The notes under the pieces are model-generated. The model saw only the letters and a list, made by a program, of their open reading frames with translations. It searched no databases and was not told where the DNA came from. From assembly GCF_023227875.1 (NCBI RefSeq), contig NZ_JALOCH010000007.1, positions 62,001 to 126,000 of the forward strand: a stretch of 64,000 nt of DNA, given 5' to 3'. The translations under genes were made by a program, and so were the position numbers. Source of the stretch: Methanoregula sp. GTDB lineage: Archaea; Halobacteriota; Methanomicrobia; Methanomicrobiales; Methanospirillaceae. Position 1 is the stretch's first letter. Every line of letters begins with the position of its first letter. Below, in pieces: positions 35,344 through 44,719 of this stretch.

Positions 35344-36848
35344 CAGTCATCACCTCGCCGTTGTTTCATAAGGTATGCTTCTTGGTTCTCGACGCTCGTT
35401 CTCTCATCATAGGTGTAGCCGGCTTTCGTGAACGCTCTGATTGAAGATTCATTCCCCGTTTTAATAAAAGCATGCACTTCGCGGACCGGGGTCCGGGCGA
35501 AAAGTATCCGCGTCGCGATCCCGATGACCCGTGATCCCAAGCCTTTGTTGCGGGAAGCGGATTCAATAAGCACCGAGATGACTGCATGGTCGTCTTCGAT
35601 CCGTAAACGGGCTTGCCCGACCGGGTGATCGTGTTCGTCGATTGCAATGAAATAGTGGAGATCCTTATCGGCAAGCACGGAAGAGAACCAGGCCTCGTGC
35701 TCTTTTGGGGTGATCAAGTGTGGCCGGAATGATCGGGCCCGTACTTCAGGCTCATTAATCCACCGGTAGATCAAATCGGAGTCATTTTCCCGGACCTTTC
35801 GCAATCTCACAGATTCGTTTTTCAGGATCATCGTGACACGTGAGGCACCTTCCCCATCAACGAGAGCACGCATCCGCCGGGACTGGCCCTGTCGTGTCTT
35901 CTCTGAGGACAACAGTTCGGAAATTTTCTTTAGACCAGCATATGGGTTAAAAAGATCCTCACTTGTCAGCCGTTCTGCCATTTCCTGTGCGACCAGCGCA
36001 TCGACAACCCGGGCCTGGTTGTCGGCAGAGGTATAGAGCAGCGAGGGAAGCCCCATGAAGGCAAGTTCCCAGCAGGTCGATCCACCGGCCGTGATCGCTA
36101 CATCCGCCCAGGCTATAAGTTCGGGCATGTTACTGACATTTTTCCGGATCGAGAAACAATGCAGGTCCGCGACGATTGACTGGAGTCCCTCAAAATGCGA
36201 ATAAATCCCCCCGGTAACGACGATCACTTCGAGGTCTTCGATGGCGGCATTCCGAAGGATTTTCGTCACGGCACCAGTGAGATCATTTGGGTCCCCTCCG
36301 CCGAATGTGATTAGAATCCGACGTGCGACCGGAGGAATTATCCTCCGATATCCCGCCCAAATTAGAAATTCTCTTCTTAAAAGTGCATATTTTGTACCGA
36401 GCAGAAACTTTGTGTAGGATTCATGATTCTTATAAAACGACATCTCTGCATAGATATTCTGGTTGAGGACAATATCAGCATAATAATGCTCTGCATGCCC
36501 GTAATCATCAATAAAAAGGATATTGCAATTATGTGCTTTCAATAGTCTCTGATACTCCGCATCAAATTGGTACCCATCAACAACAACCCATGAGGCTTCA
36601 ATTTTTTTTGCATATTCAACAGTAGTTGCAGCATCTTCTTTACTCCCCGGATGATCTGTGAGAGTGAGAACATTCATGCCCTCTGTCCGGATGCGTTGTT
36701 CAAGAGAGGGAGAACCCGGCACCATGAGAAAAGTAACCGTTCCACCATTGTCCTGCCAGGCTTGAGCTAGTGCAAGACACCGCATCACATGGCCGGTACC
36801 GATGAGGGTATTTGCATCGGCACGGATAAGAAGCGTATTTACGGTCAT
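35343..36848 (-). CDS. PseG-PseH fusion: UDP-sugar hydrolase plus N-acetyltransferase
   Basis: 501 residues covering two steps of pseudaminate synthesis in one chain. Residues about 1-335 are PseG, a GT-B-like hydrolase removing UDP from UDP-AltdiNAc: ANTLIGTGHVMRCLALAQAW (12-31), FIDDYGHAEHYYADIVLNQN, ITFGGGDPNDLTGAV and TAGGSTCWELAFMGLPSLL. Residues about 345-495 are a GNAT domain (PseH, N4-acetylation): VRLRKVRENDSDLIYRWINE, ESASRNKGLGSRVI as the acetyl-CoA loop and NESSIRAFTKAGY. These are usually separate genes; PseH acts before PseG in the pathway. No internal stop or frame change was seen. Positioned between pseF and pseI with overlaps. Confidence 0.88.
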   Translation of the reverse strand: MTVNTLLIRADANTLIGTGHVMRCLALAQAWQDNGGTVTFLMVPGSPSLEQRIRTEGMNVLTLTDHPGSKEDAATTVEYAKKIEASWVVVDGYQFDAEYQRLLKAHNCNILFIDDYGHAEHYYADIVLNQNIYAEMSFYKNHESYTKFLLGTKYALLRREFLIWAGYRRIIPPVARRILITFGGGDPNDLTGAVTKILRNAAIEDLEVIVVTGGIYSHFEGLQSIVADLHCFSIRKNVSNMPELIAWADVAITAGGSTCWELAFMGLPSLLYTSADNQARVVDALVAQEMAERLTSEDLFNPYAGLKKISELLSSEKTRQGQSRRMRALVDGEGASRVTMILKNESVRLRKVRENDSDLIYRWINEPEVRARSFRPHLITPKEHEAWFSSVLADKDLHYFIAIDEHDHPVGQARLRIEDDHAVISVLIESASRNKGLGSRVIGIATRILFARTPVREVHAFIKTGNESSIRAFTKAGYTYDERTSVENQEAYLMKQRRGDD

Positions 36849-36854
36849 ACAGGT

Positions 36855-37586
36855 TTAGATTGTCTTTTGCAGAATCTCTTTGTTAATCTCAAGTAGTTCG
36901 GGATGTTTTTGTAGCAAATCGAGAACATCTGTCCATGAAAACATACTCTCACCAAAACGGTGGTAAACCTGATTGACAAACTCAAAATCTTCCGGCGTAT
37001 CCACCGTCCATCGCATCGATGAAAGATCCTGTTCATTATTCACTTCACTGATTCTGAATTTATCGGGATTGCGATAAATGTAAGGAGTAACATGTTCACG
37101 ATACGCCGGATTAAGCTCTTCCTTCCAGCACCGTTCCAATGCTGAAAAACTCATCACTTCCGTATCAAGGCCCCGGGGATACGTGCGTAGCGGAAATGTA
37201 TTTGATACATAATCGATATCCGGTTCCGATGTTAAGAATTTTTCAATAATTTTATCAATAATTTTCGGCTCAATCAATGGACAATCCGAAGTAATCCGCA
37301 CAATGGTTTTCGCGTGATATTCCCGCGCAGCCTGGTAGTAGCGATCCAGTACATCATTCTCGCTGCCGCGGAAAAAATTCCATTCATTATCACGGCACAA
37401 TGAAATAATTTTTTCATCAGCGGTTTTTGTTGTAGTAGCAATAACGATATCGTCAATTTTTTTGGATCTCCGGATACGTTCAATATCCCGGACCAACATC
37501 GGTTTGCCGGCAAGATCCAAAAGGACTTTCCCAGGAAGTCGCGTACTGCCCATCCTTGCTTGAACAATAGCGATTATTCCCGTCAT
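36855..37586 (-). CDS. pseF: CMP-pseudaminic acid synthetase-type cytidylyltransferase (SpsF-like PseF)
   Basis: A 243-residue nucleotidyltransferase of the SpsF/CMP-sugar branch. The nucleotide-binding start is IIAIVQARMGSTRLPGKVLLDLAGKPML (3-30), and the metal region is IVRITSDCPLIEPKIID (about 94-110). A late MRWTVDTPEDFEFVNQVY is characteristic of SpsF-type proteins rather than classic PseF/NeuA. In pse clusters lacking classic PseF this protein takes its place. Overlaps the pseC stop (ATGA). Confidence 0.85.
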   Translation of the reverse strand: MTGIIAIVQARMGSTRLPGKVLLDLAGKPMLVRDIERIRRSKKIDDIVIATTTKTADEKIISLCRDNEWNFFRGSENDVLDRYYQAAREYHAKTIVRITSDCPLIEPKIIDKIIEKFLTSEPDIDYVSNTFPLRTYPRGLDTEVMSFSALERCWKEELNPAYREHVTPYIYRNPDKFRISEVNNEQDLSSMRWTVDTPEDFEFVNQVYHRFGESMFSWTDVLDLLQKHPELLEINKEILQKTI

Positions 37587-38749
37587 GAATTTCCCTGGAT
37601 TACTTTTTGAACAGTCGTAATTACCTGAGTTACATCATCGTCAGTCATCCGGGGAAACATGGGAAGGGAGATCTCGGCCCGGTAATATTCTTCCGCAATC
37701 GGATAATCTCCCTCACGGTATCCAAATACCTCCTGGTAGTACGGTTGCAGATGAACCGGAATATAATGGACCTGACAGAAGATACCTTGTTCACGGAGAT
37801 CCAGGAAAACTGACTTGCGATCTATTCCTGACACCCTGATGGGGTAGAGGTGATAGGCGTGTCGTGATTGGGCTGCCTTGGGCACAGGGGGAATGATTAT
37901 GTTTGGACGGTCACGGAACGCGTCATTGTACATCTTGGCAATTACATTCCTCCGGGCGATAAAGTGCTCTAGTTTTTTCATTTGGGATAGGCCCAGAGCA
38001 CACTGCAAATCGGTTATCCGGTAATTGTAACCGAGCTCCTGCATCTCGTAATACCACGGGCCGTCATTTTTTATCAATCGCCGGGGGTCCTTCGTAATTC
38101 CATGGCTTCGGAATAATTGAAGTCTCTCCGCAAAATCCTCACGATTGGTAGTGATGATCCCGCCTTCTCCCGTGGTGATATGCTTGACCGGATGGAAACT
38201 GAACATGGTCATGTCAGCCTCACTGCCGACCCGGGTTCCCTCCCTCATTGCACCCAGTGCATGGGCAGCATCCTCAATGACAACAACATCGTGATCTGCC
38301 GCAATTTCCATAATTACTGGAAGATCAACCGGATACCCGGCCATGTCAACAGGTGCAATCACCTTCGTCTTTTCTGTGATTACTTCTTTGATACACTGGG
38401 GATCAATGCAGTACGTTCCCATATCGATATCGACAAACACCGGATGAGCACCTTGATATGCCGCAGAATTCGGCGTTGCCACGAACGTGATGGGGCTTGT
38501 AATCACTTCGTCTCCCGAAGTTATTCCCGCGGCAAACATTGCACCATGGAGTGCGGAGGTACCTGAATTAAACGCAACCGCGTATCGTGAACCGACGTAC
38601 TCGGCGATCTCCTTTTCGAACCGCTCAATCATCGGTCCCTGCGTGAGCCAGTCGCTTTTCAATACAGAACATACTGCATTGATATCAGTATCATCAATCC
38701 ATTGTGATCCGTAGGGAATCGTTTTCATGAGTATTGGTACTTTTTCCAT
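37583..38749 (-). CDS. pseC: UDP-4-amino-4,6-dideoxy-L-AltNAc transaminase
   Basis: A 388-residue PLP-dependent DegT/DnrJ/EryC1 aminotransferase, second step of pseudaminate synthesis. The PLP lysine is in MFSFHPVKHITTGEGG (about 186), preceded by VVIEDAAHALGAMREGTRVGS (Asp) and NSGTSALHGAMFAAGI (about 61). The N-terminus (IPYGSQWIDDTDINAVCSVLKSDWLTQGP) and the HYIPVHLQPYYQEVFGY segment match PseC. Starts one base after pseB with ATG 38749; ATG 38728 is a weaker alternative. Confidence 0.92.
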   Translation of the reverse strand: MEKVPILMKTIPYGSQWIDDTDINAVCSVLKSDWLTQGPMIERFEKEIAEYVGSRYAVAFNSGTSALHGAMFAAGITSGDEVITSPITFVATPNSAAYQGAHPVFVDIDMGTYCIDPQCIKEVITEKTKVIAPVDMAGYPVDLPVIMEIAADHDVVVIEDAAHALGAMREGTRVGSEADMTMFSFHPVKHITTGEGGIITTNREDFAERLQLFRSHGITKDPRRLIKNDGPWYYEMQELGYNYRITDLQCALGLSQMKKLEHFIARRNVIAKMYNDAFRDRPNIIIPPVPKAAQSRHAYHLYPIRVSGIDRKSVFLDLREQGIFCQVHYIPVHLQPYYQEVFGYREGDYPIAEEYYRAEISLPMFPRMTDDDVTQVITTVQKVIQGNS

Positions 38750-38750
38750 C

Positions 38751-39737
38751 TCAATGAGATGATGATGTGATCATGCGGTTGAGATCGTCAATACTCAGCC
38801 AGTGAGTATTGTTATCACTACTGTAGCGGAAACCTTCCGGCAATACCCGTCCGCCACCAGTAGAGTCGTTCTTTTTCCAGAATTTTAGTTCAGGCTCGAT
38901 GATATAGTATGTTTCATACTCTTTCGTATGCCGTGCTTCATCATCAGTGAGAAGAATTTCATGCAGTTTTTCCCCGGGTCTGATGCCGATAACATCGATC
39001 TTTGCATCGGGAGCCATTGCACGTGCCAGATCGGTCACTTTCATACTGGGAATTTTCGGGACAAATATTTCCCCGCCATTCATTATCGGAAGGCAATTTC
39101 TTACAAACTGAACCCCTTCTTCGAGGGTCAGCCAGAATCTGGTCATTCGTTCGTCGGTGATCGTGAGTCGCCCTGTTTTTTTCTGTTCCTGGAAGAGGGG
39201 AACCACGCTCCCCCGGCTTCCTACAACATTTCCGTATCGGACACAGGAAAACTTTGTATGCCGATCACCGCCGGTATAAGAATTTCCCTGAACAAATAAT
39301 TTTTCTGCAACCATCTTTGTCGATCCATACAGGTTGACAGGATGGACAGCTTTATCGGTGCTGAGAGCGATGACCCGGTCAACATTATTATCGATTGCGG
39401 TATTGATGATATTGATGGTTCCATTGATATTGGTCTTCACTGCTTCAATGGGATTGTATTCACAGGCAGGTACCTGCTTGAGAGCAGCAGCGTGGACAAC
39501 GATATCCACACCATTCATCGCTCTTGAAAGCCGTTCTTTGTCCCGGACGTCTCCAATAAAAAACCTGATGCGATCATCGAGAAACATTTTTTCTGTTTCG
39601 TACTGAAGCAATTCTCCCCGCGAATAAACACGGATGCTATGTGGATTATCTTCACGCAATAACGTTGCCAGAAACGTTCTTCCAAATGAACCTGTGCCTC
39701 CGGTTATCAAAACGGTTTTATCATCAAATTCTTTCAT
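38751..39737 (-). CDS. pseB: UDP-N-acetylglucosamine 4,6-dehydratase (inverting)
   Basis: A 328-residue short-chain dehydrogenase/reductase catalysing the first pseudaminate step. NADP site TVLITGGTGSFGRTFLATLL (8-27). Active-site region STDKAVHPVNLYGSTKMVAEKL with Asp, Lys and YxxxK (about 125-146). RYGNVVGSRGSVVPLFQEQ and MTRFWLTLEEGVQFV are typical of PseB/FlaA1. Length and motifs are standard. First gene of the complete pseB-C-F-(GH)-I set, with 122 bp to the ABC flippase behind it, so a promoter may lie in 39738-39859. Confidence 0.93.
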   Translation of the reverse strand: MKEFDDKTVLITGGTGSFGRTFLATLLREDNPHSIRVYSRGELLQYETEKMFLDDRIRFFIGDVRDKERLSRAMNGVDIVVHAAALKQVPACEYNPIEAVKTNINGTINIINTAIDNNVDRVIALSTDKAVHPVNLYGSTKMVAEKLFVQGNSYTGGDRHTKFSCVRYGNVVGSRGSVVPLFQEQKKTGRLTITDERMTRFWLTLEEGVQFVRNCLPIMNGGEIFVPKIPSMKVTDLARAMAPDAKIDVIGIRPGEKLHEILLTDDEARHTKEYETYYIIEPELKFWKKNDSTGGGRVLPEGFRYSSDNNTHWLSIDDLNRMITSSSH

Positions 39738-39859
39738 CGAACACCATCCTTACTATTTTCAATTATGCATATTAATTTTTCAGGATAAAATTTCAAATCA
39801 ATTGTTTTTTTTCCGAAAGGGGTCATATTATTGTGAAATATCTCATTTCGCAAATACAT

Positions 39860-41716
39860 TCATCCTTCCGATTCATATAACTCATAATACCGTCCCTTCT
39901 TTGCCATAAGTTCATCATGATTCCCGCACTCTACGATTTTTCCTTTGCTCATAACGTAGATTGTCTCTGCCTTCCGGATGGTTGAAAGCCGGTGAGCAAT
40001 AATAAACGTGGTAATCGTCCCGGATATCTGATTGATTGAATCCTGAACGATCGCCTCGGATGTGTTATCAAGGTTGCTTGTTGCTTCATCAAGCACCAGT
40101 ATTTCTGGCGACCTGACAAGTGCACGTGCAATGGCAATCCTCTGTTTTTCGCCACCCGACAATTTGAGTCCCTGGTCTCCTACTATCGATTGATAGCCGT
40201 CGGGCAGGCCCGATATGAATGTGTGAATATTTGCCCTTTTTGCTGCCTCAATGATTTGTTCCTCGGAAAAATCACCACTAAATGCAATATTCTCACGGAT
40301 AGTTGTGTTATAGATAAAGGTATCCTGACTCACATAGCCAACCTTACGAAGAATTGTTTTCAGGTCGTACTCACGCAGGTCGATATCATTGATGAGGATT
40401 CTGCCCTTTTTTAAATCATAATACCGGAGAAGTAAGGATACAATTGTAGATTTTCCTGACCCGGATTGACCTACGAGCGCGGTTATTTTATTTCTTTTTA
40501 TTGTCAGATTAATGCCATCGATCAACTCCTGATCATTATGATACGAAAAACTTGCATCCTTAAATATAATATCAGAGGTAAGAACGTCAAATGATTTCGT
40601 GCCGCGTCGGATTGTATGGTACCGGGAATCATTCAGGAACTGGTAAATCCTTTCAAGATCGGGATATTCATCCATCACGATCATATACTGCGAACTAATT
40701 CCCTGTAATCTTGGAAGGATTTTTAATACAGAATAAGCAAATGTCCCAATGAGGGGGATCACATACATGAACTGCTCTTCATAAATATAATAGAAAAATA
40801 TAACAACCAGTGCTATTGCTGAAAAAAAGAAAAAATGAAGTGTTGCACTCGGCAAATTCTTAATGAAACTAAGCTTAACGAATCTATTCCAGTAATTTCG
40901 AAGGGCCACATTATACTTTTTCTGCCAGTATGCATCACCATCAACGGACCGTATCTGTCTCAATCCCTGAATGTACTCGTTGATTACTTCGTTCTCAGAC
41001 TGGACAGAGAGTAATTGAAGAGTTCCCAGACGATATGCCACACGTTTGCCGATGAATTGAACAATCAGAACAAACAGAATTCCAACGAAGAGCAACAGGG
41101 CAACACCCGTAGGGGATACCAGAAACATTGCAACAAGTATTGTCAGAATTACAACGATTTCGGAGAAAATTATCGTTGATGTCTCGATAAATTGCTTAAT
41201 TCTTGCCGGTGCCGAGATAACCGCATACTGGATATCACCTCTCCGGTTATCTACATAGAACCGATAATCACTATTAATGAGTTTTTTAAAGATGGATCCT
41301 TTGATCTTTATTATAATTGCCTTTGTGAGATATAACGATAAATATTTATAAATCAGCGTAACAACAAACGTCAGAAAAACAAAGACAATAAACAAAAGAC
41401 TGAACGCAACAACCTCTGGCAGATGAATTGTATTACGTACAGCGGCATACAATGGTTCAAAAAACGGAATGCCTGCATCTTGTAAATTAAAAGATGCATT
41501 CAATATTGGATAGAGGAGGACAATCTGGAAGGTCTCCATGAGACCAAGAATTATACTCAAAAAGAGAAGGGCCAACAGATATTGCCTGAAATCCTGTGCG
41601 TAAAAAAATAGGATATGAAGGGCATTACGAAAATTATTCTGGGATACTCTTATATGCTCTATAAAACCCGTTTTTGTTCGAGAAATCTCATCAGGTGCTA
41701 TTTCTTGTGAACTCAT
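39860..41716 (-). CDS. ABC transporter, membrane plus ATPase (lipid-linked glycan flippase, PglK/MsbA type)
   Basis: A 618-residue half-transporter. The N-terminal 350 residues hold six hydrophobic segments; the C-terminal ATPase has Walker A ALVGQSGSGKST (about 416), the Q-loop GYVSQDTFIYN, the signature LKLSGGEKQRIAIARAL (about 517), Walker B EILVLDEATS and the H-loop IAHRLST. The size and EQ-rich N-terminus fit PglK/WlaB-type flippases for lipid-linked oligosaccharides. TTG 41740 is in frame, but ATG 41716 (MSSQEIAPDE) is preferred. Same strand as the pse operon and probably exports its products. Confidence 0.88.
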   Translation of the reverse strand: MSSQEIAPDEISRTKTGFIEHIRVSQNNFRNALHILFFYAQDFRQYLLALLFLSIILGLMETFQIVLLYPILNASFNLQDAGIPFFEPLYAAVRNTIHLPEVVAFSLLFIVFVFLTFVVTLIYKYLSLYLTKAIIIKIKGSIFKKLINSDYRFYVDNRRGDIQYAVISAPARIKQFIETSTIIFSEIVVILTILVAMFLVSPTGVALLLFVGILFVLIVQFIGKRVAYRLGTLQLLSVQSENEVINEYIQGLRQIRSVDGDAYWQKKYNVALRNYWNRFVKLSFIKNLPSATLHFFFFSAIALVVIFFYYIYEEQFMYVIPLIGTFAYSVLKILPRLQGISSQYMIVMDEYPDLERIYQFLNDSRYHTIRRGTKSFDVLTSDIIFKDASFSYHNDQELIDGINLTIKRNKITALVGQSGSGKSTIVSLLLRYYDLKKGRILINDIDLREYDLKTILRKVGYVSQDTFIYNTTIRENIAFSGDFSEEQIIEAAKRANIHTFISGLPDGYQSIVGDQGLKLSGGEKQRIAIARALVRSPEILVLDEATSNLDNTSEAIVQDSINQISGTITTFIIAHRLSTIRKAETIYVMSKGKIVECGNHDELMAKKGRYYELYESEG

Positions 41717-41740
41717 GATGTTACCGAAGGATATTATCAA

Positions 41741-42087
41741 TTTTTTTTTACTATTTCAGTATTTGCCCATCAAATAATACTCACTAAATTTGGGAGCAGA
41801 TCATTAAAATATAATTGCATTCGCGGTGTTTGTGTTCGATCATCTACTTTAAGAAGGAGGAGTGTTGAGTCTGTTAATTCTTCAATTAATCATCAGCTAG
41901 CTTGCATCCTTGCAATAGGGGACGCTCATTTCCAGGACCGGGCAGTCTTAGCCGGGGCAACGGGGAGGGGAGTTTACGGGCGCTTTGAATTCTCAAGGAT
42001 AACAATCGGGATTCTAGGATCTCCAATGAAAGGGATTTTTTTTGAGTTCTTTTCAAAAATTGGATGAACAGAACAGTCGAAATTTTT
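41741..42087. other. Gap without a recognised gene, left of the IS
   Basis: About 350 bp. The left half is A/T-rich leader DNA for the ABC gene (TATA-like AGTATTATTTG on the minus strand near 41780). About 41915-41990 is G/C-rich (CCGGGCAGTCTTAGCCGGGG) and unlike its surroundings, perhaps a gene remnant. GAAATTTTT at 42078-42087 is repeated after the IS. Confidence 0.35.
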
Positions 42088-42985
42088 GCCTGTAGAAAAC
42101 CTCAATGACGAGAAATTGTAAGAACCTGTGAATGTTGCAGACAATCATTTTCCCGGCGATCTCCTTCAACTGCATAACAAATTTTCTTGCTTTTAGATCG
42201 CCACTGAACTTTCTTTTCAGGACGGAAAACTTGTTTTCAACAAGTTGTCGTCTTCGATATCTGACGTTGTCGAATTGTAAATCCATTTCCTTGCGGTAAG
42301 TTCCCCCGACGACCTCGTTATTCCATGAACGGATTGGAATGATCGAATCAGCGTGCAGATCATCTCGGATCTGCCGATGAATTGCTTCGGAGTCGTATCC
42401 CCGATCCATACCGTAGCACTCTGACCGTCGCATCTTGTGGCACTGTCGGAGTAACCGCGCTGCGTGACGGTGTCGTGAACCCGGCTGTTTGAAGTGATGA
42501 ACCCGGTGATAACCTGTTGATCGGTGTCAACTGAGATCGACGTTTTCAGGAAATGTTTTCGAATCTTACCGGTTCTGGCTGAGTAATAATGACTCGAATA
42601 TCAGCTGGTAAATCCGGATGAATTGATTGCCGTGATTGGGATCGGATCGTCGTTGAAATAAAAAAGATTCAGAGTTTTCCTGAATGCGTAGCGGAGGTAC
42701 AGGGTTTTAATCCGGCTGAAGAATTTTTGAAGTGTCGTGAAATGAGGCACGACGGATAGATCCAGTACCTCCTGGATCGATTCCATGTCTTCAATATCTT
42801 CAATGAAATCCCGGTAGTGCTGGTTCCGGTAGTCTTTGAAGAGTATCAGGACCAGAAGTTTATACTGGGTGTAGATTTTTTCGAATATTTACTGGAATAC
42901 GGTGTTATTCGTATCGCTTTCACGATCGAAATCGCTGCTCGGACAAACCTGATATTCCGGCTCGCCAATCTTTTAGTTGTCTCCT
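42053..42985 (-). pseudogene. Transposase (DDE, IS5/IS4-like), inactivated
   Basis: Reading leftward, the frame begins near 42985 (GEPEYQVCPSSDFDRES). It meets a stop at 42891-42889, continues as KIYTQYKLLVLILFKDYRNQHY and VVPHFTTLQKFFSRI, then INSSGFTS with a stop at 42603-42601. It continues as YSSHYYSARTGKIRKHFLKTS, and shifts frame near 42465 into MDRGYDSEAIHRQIRDDL, IPIRSWN and the YRRRQLVENKFSVLKRKF motif of the IS4/IS5 type. The first catalytic Asp of the usual AIDSSGF is Asn here. The last frame runs through the inverted end to a stop at 42053. Two stops, one frameshift and the Asp loss make activity impossible. Confidence 0.85.
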
Positions 42986-43080
42986 TGCTTTTTGAACACA
43001 CATTCAGGTAAGGAGACTATGTACCTTTGATCTTCCGGTCGTCGGGTACAATCTGTTTTTAAGAAGGATTTCTACAGAGC
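42088..43080 (-). mobile_element. Dead IS (IS5/IS4-like, DDE) of about 1 kb
   Basis: 993 bp from GCCTGTAGAAAACC to GGATTTCTACAGAGC, inverted ends of about 14 bases with one or two mismatches. GAAATTTTT stands on both sides (42079-42087 and 43082-43090), a likely target-site duplication. It holds one interrupted DDE transposase gene on the minus strand. Right-end DNA (about 42965-43080) reappears in the short element at 19380-19502, the left end in the remnant at 23903. It separates the pse/ABC operon from wecB. Confidence 0.85.
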
Positions 43081-43212
43081 AGAAATTTTTTATAAGTGGC
43101 CTTGTGCTTCTCATGAGTGCTATTCATTGGCTTCTGCGATCAGACCATGTGAAGATGAATTGATTCGGTAAGAAAAAGAGATACAAGGGGGAAAATCTGA
43201 TACCATCTGACA

Positions 43213-44274
43213 TCAGATGCCAAACTTAAGGATCTTCCGAATCTTCCCACTTGCCCCCGGGGGGTAAAGATCCCGTTGCGGCCGCGCAGGAACTGGAGTC
43301 TCCAGTGAGGACAGGATCTTCTTTTCATCCGATCCGACAAGAACATTCCACCCGTCATGCAAAGTCTCGATCCATTCCGTATTCTCCCGGAGAGTAACAC
43401 AAGGAACACCCAGCAGGTATGCCTCCTTCTGGACCCCGCCGGAATCGGTGAGGATCTTCCTTGCACTGCCCATCAGCCGGATCATATCTAAGTACCCGAG
43501 CGGTTCTGCGAGACGAATATTCTCCGGCATCCGGTCCAGCAGCCCGTACTCGCCGAGATATTTCCGGGTCCGGGGATGGACCGGGAAAACAACCGGTACC
43601 GTTGCCTGCCCAAACGCCCGGATAATGGCTGACAAAGCATCGCGATTGTCCGTGTTCGAAGGCCGGTGGATAGTGGCAACGCAATAATTCCCGGGATCGA
43701 GAGCGAGGGATTCGATGACCCGGGAATTCTTTGCGGCAAGTGTCCTGTTGAACGCCAGCACATCCGCCATCACGTCCCCGACCAGGTGAACGCCCTTGGT
43801 TACTCCTTCTTTTGCCAGGAGATTTACTGCATTCTGTGTCGGGCAGAATAAAAAATCGGATACGTGATCGGTCACGACCCGGTTGATCTCCTCGGGCATG
43901 GCACGGTCGAACGAACGCAGCCCTGCTTCCACGTGGGCTACCGGGATACGAAGTTTGACAGCCGCAAGGGCACCTGCGAGCGTGGAGTTGGTGTCGCCAT
44001 AGACCATCACGAGGTCAGGCTCCTCCTTCAGGAGAACTTCTTCGATACCCGCAAGGGTCAGGCCGGTCTGTTTGCCGTGAGGCCCGGATCCGATCCCAAG
44101 GTTGTAATCCGGTTTCGGGATCTGGAGTTCGTCAAAAAAAACTTCGGACATCTCCGGATCGTAATGCTGTCCGGTATGGACCAGGATTTCGGTGTGATCA
44201 TTCCGGATCTCCCGGGACACCGCAGCGCACTTGACAAATTGCGGGCGTGCCCCGACAATGGTGACGATCTTCAT
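43213..44274 (-). CDS. wecB: UDP-N-acetylglucosamine 2-epimerase (non-hydrolysing)
   Basis: A 353-residue GT-B-like epimerase making UDP-ManNAc (or acting on a diacetamido uronate, as WbpI does). Signature GARPQFVKCAAVSREI (8-23), LVHTGQHYDPEMSEVFFDEL, VYGDTNSTLAGALAAVKLRIPVAHVEAGLRSFDR (about 90-123), and DSGGVQKEAYLLGVPCVTLRENTEW near 285. ATG 44274 follows AAGGTAATC and equals the start of two nearby 5' fragments of the same gene; the in-frame ATG 44295 would add seven residues. Complete gene, but separated from wecC by two MNT/HEPN modules and a broken antitoxin. Confidence 0.92.
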   Translation of the reverse strand: MKIVTIVGARPQFVKCAAVSREIRNDHTEILVHTGQHYDPEMSEVFFDELQIPKPDYNLGIGSGPHGKQTGLTLAGIEEVLLKEEPDLVMVYGDTNSTLAGALAAVKLRIPVAHVEAGLRSFDRAMPEEINRVVTDHVSDFLFCPTQNAVNLLAKEGVTKGVHLVGDVMADVLAFNRTLAAKNSRVIESLALDPGNYCVATIHRPSNTDNRDALSAIIRAFGQATVPVVFPVHPRTRKYLGEYGLLDRMPENIRLAEPLGYLDMIRLMGSARKILTDSGGVQKEAYLLGVPCVTLRENTEWIETLHDGWNVLVGSDEKKILSSLETPVPARPQRDLYPPGASGKIRKILKFGI

Positions 44275-44326
44275 AGTGATTACCTTTTTGTGCATGACGA
44301 CTATATCTGAGAAAAATCAGGATTTC

Positions 44327-44719
44327 TCATACTGAAATGATATTCTCTGCCCAGTAAACCACGGATTCAGCAAGAACAAGCGCTTCGGTATACTCTTCTT
44401 CGCTAACAGGGAATTCAAAACCCGGGTATCGCGTATGAACAGCAAACGGAGTAAGACGTGATGCAGTTTTTATCGCATCCGGAATGGCAAGTCCACTTTT
44501 CTCCAGTCGAAGAAAAAGATCCGAGAGGTCGTGGATATAGGGGAACGGAAGTGCGCGAGCAATAAACACCGCCTTAATCGCTTTCTCCGCTGCCTGTTGG
44601 GCCTGATAACACAGATCCTCATGATAAATTTCCGGTTTTCGACAGCGGGCGATCGCAAGACAACTGCGTGCCCTGTGTAACCATTCCCGGGGATCACTGG
44701 GCGGAAGCCGTTCCGGCAT
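44327..44719 (-). CDS. HEPN-domain protein of an MNT/HEPN toxin-antitoxin pair
   Basis: A 130-residue alpha-helical HEPN protein starting at MPERLPPSDPREWLHRARSCL. The hallmark stretch EDLCYQAQQAAEKAIKAVFIARALPFPYIHDLSDLF (about 36-72) has the Q-AEK-KA helix and a late His. The catalytic RxxxxH of RNase-type HEPN is not exact, as in the nucleotidyltransferase-associated HEPN branch. Overlaps the MNT gene by 26 bp. Together they form a module just ahead of wecB. Confidence 0.8.
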   Translation of the reverse strand: MPERLPPSDPREWLHRARSCLAIARCRKPEIYHEDLCYQAQQAAEKAIKAVFIARALPFPYIHDLSDLFLRLEKSGLAIPDAIKTASRLTPFAVHTRYPGFEFPVSEEEYTEALVLAESVVYWAENIISV

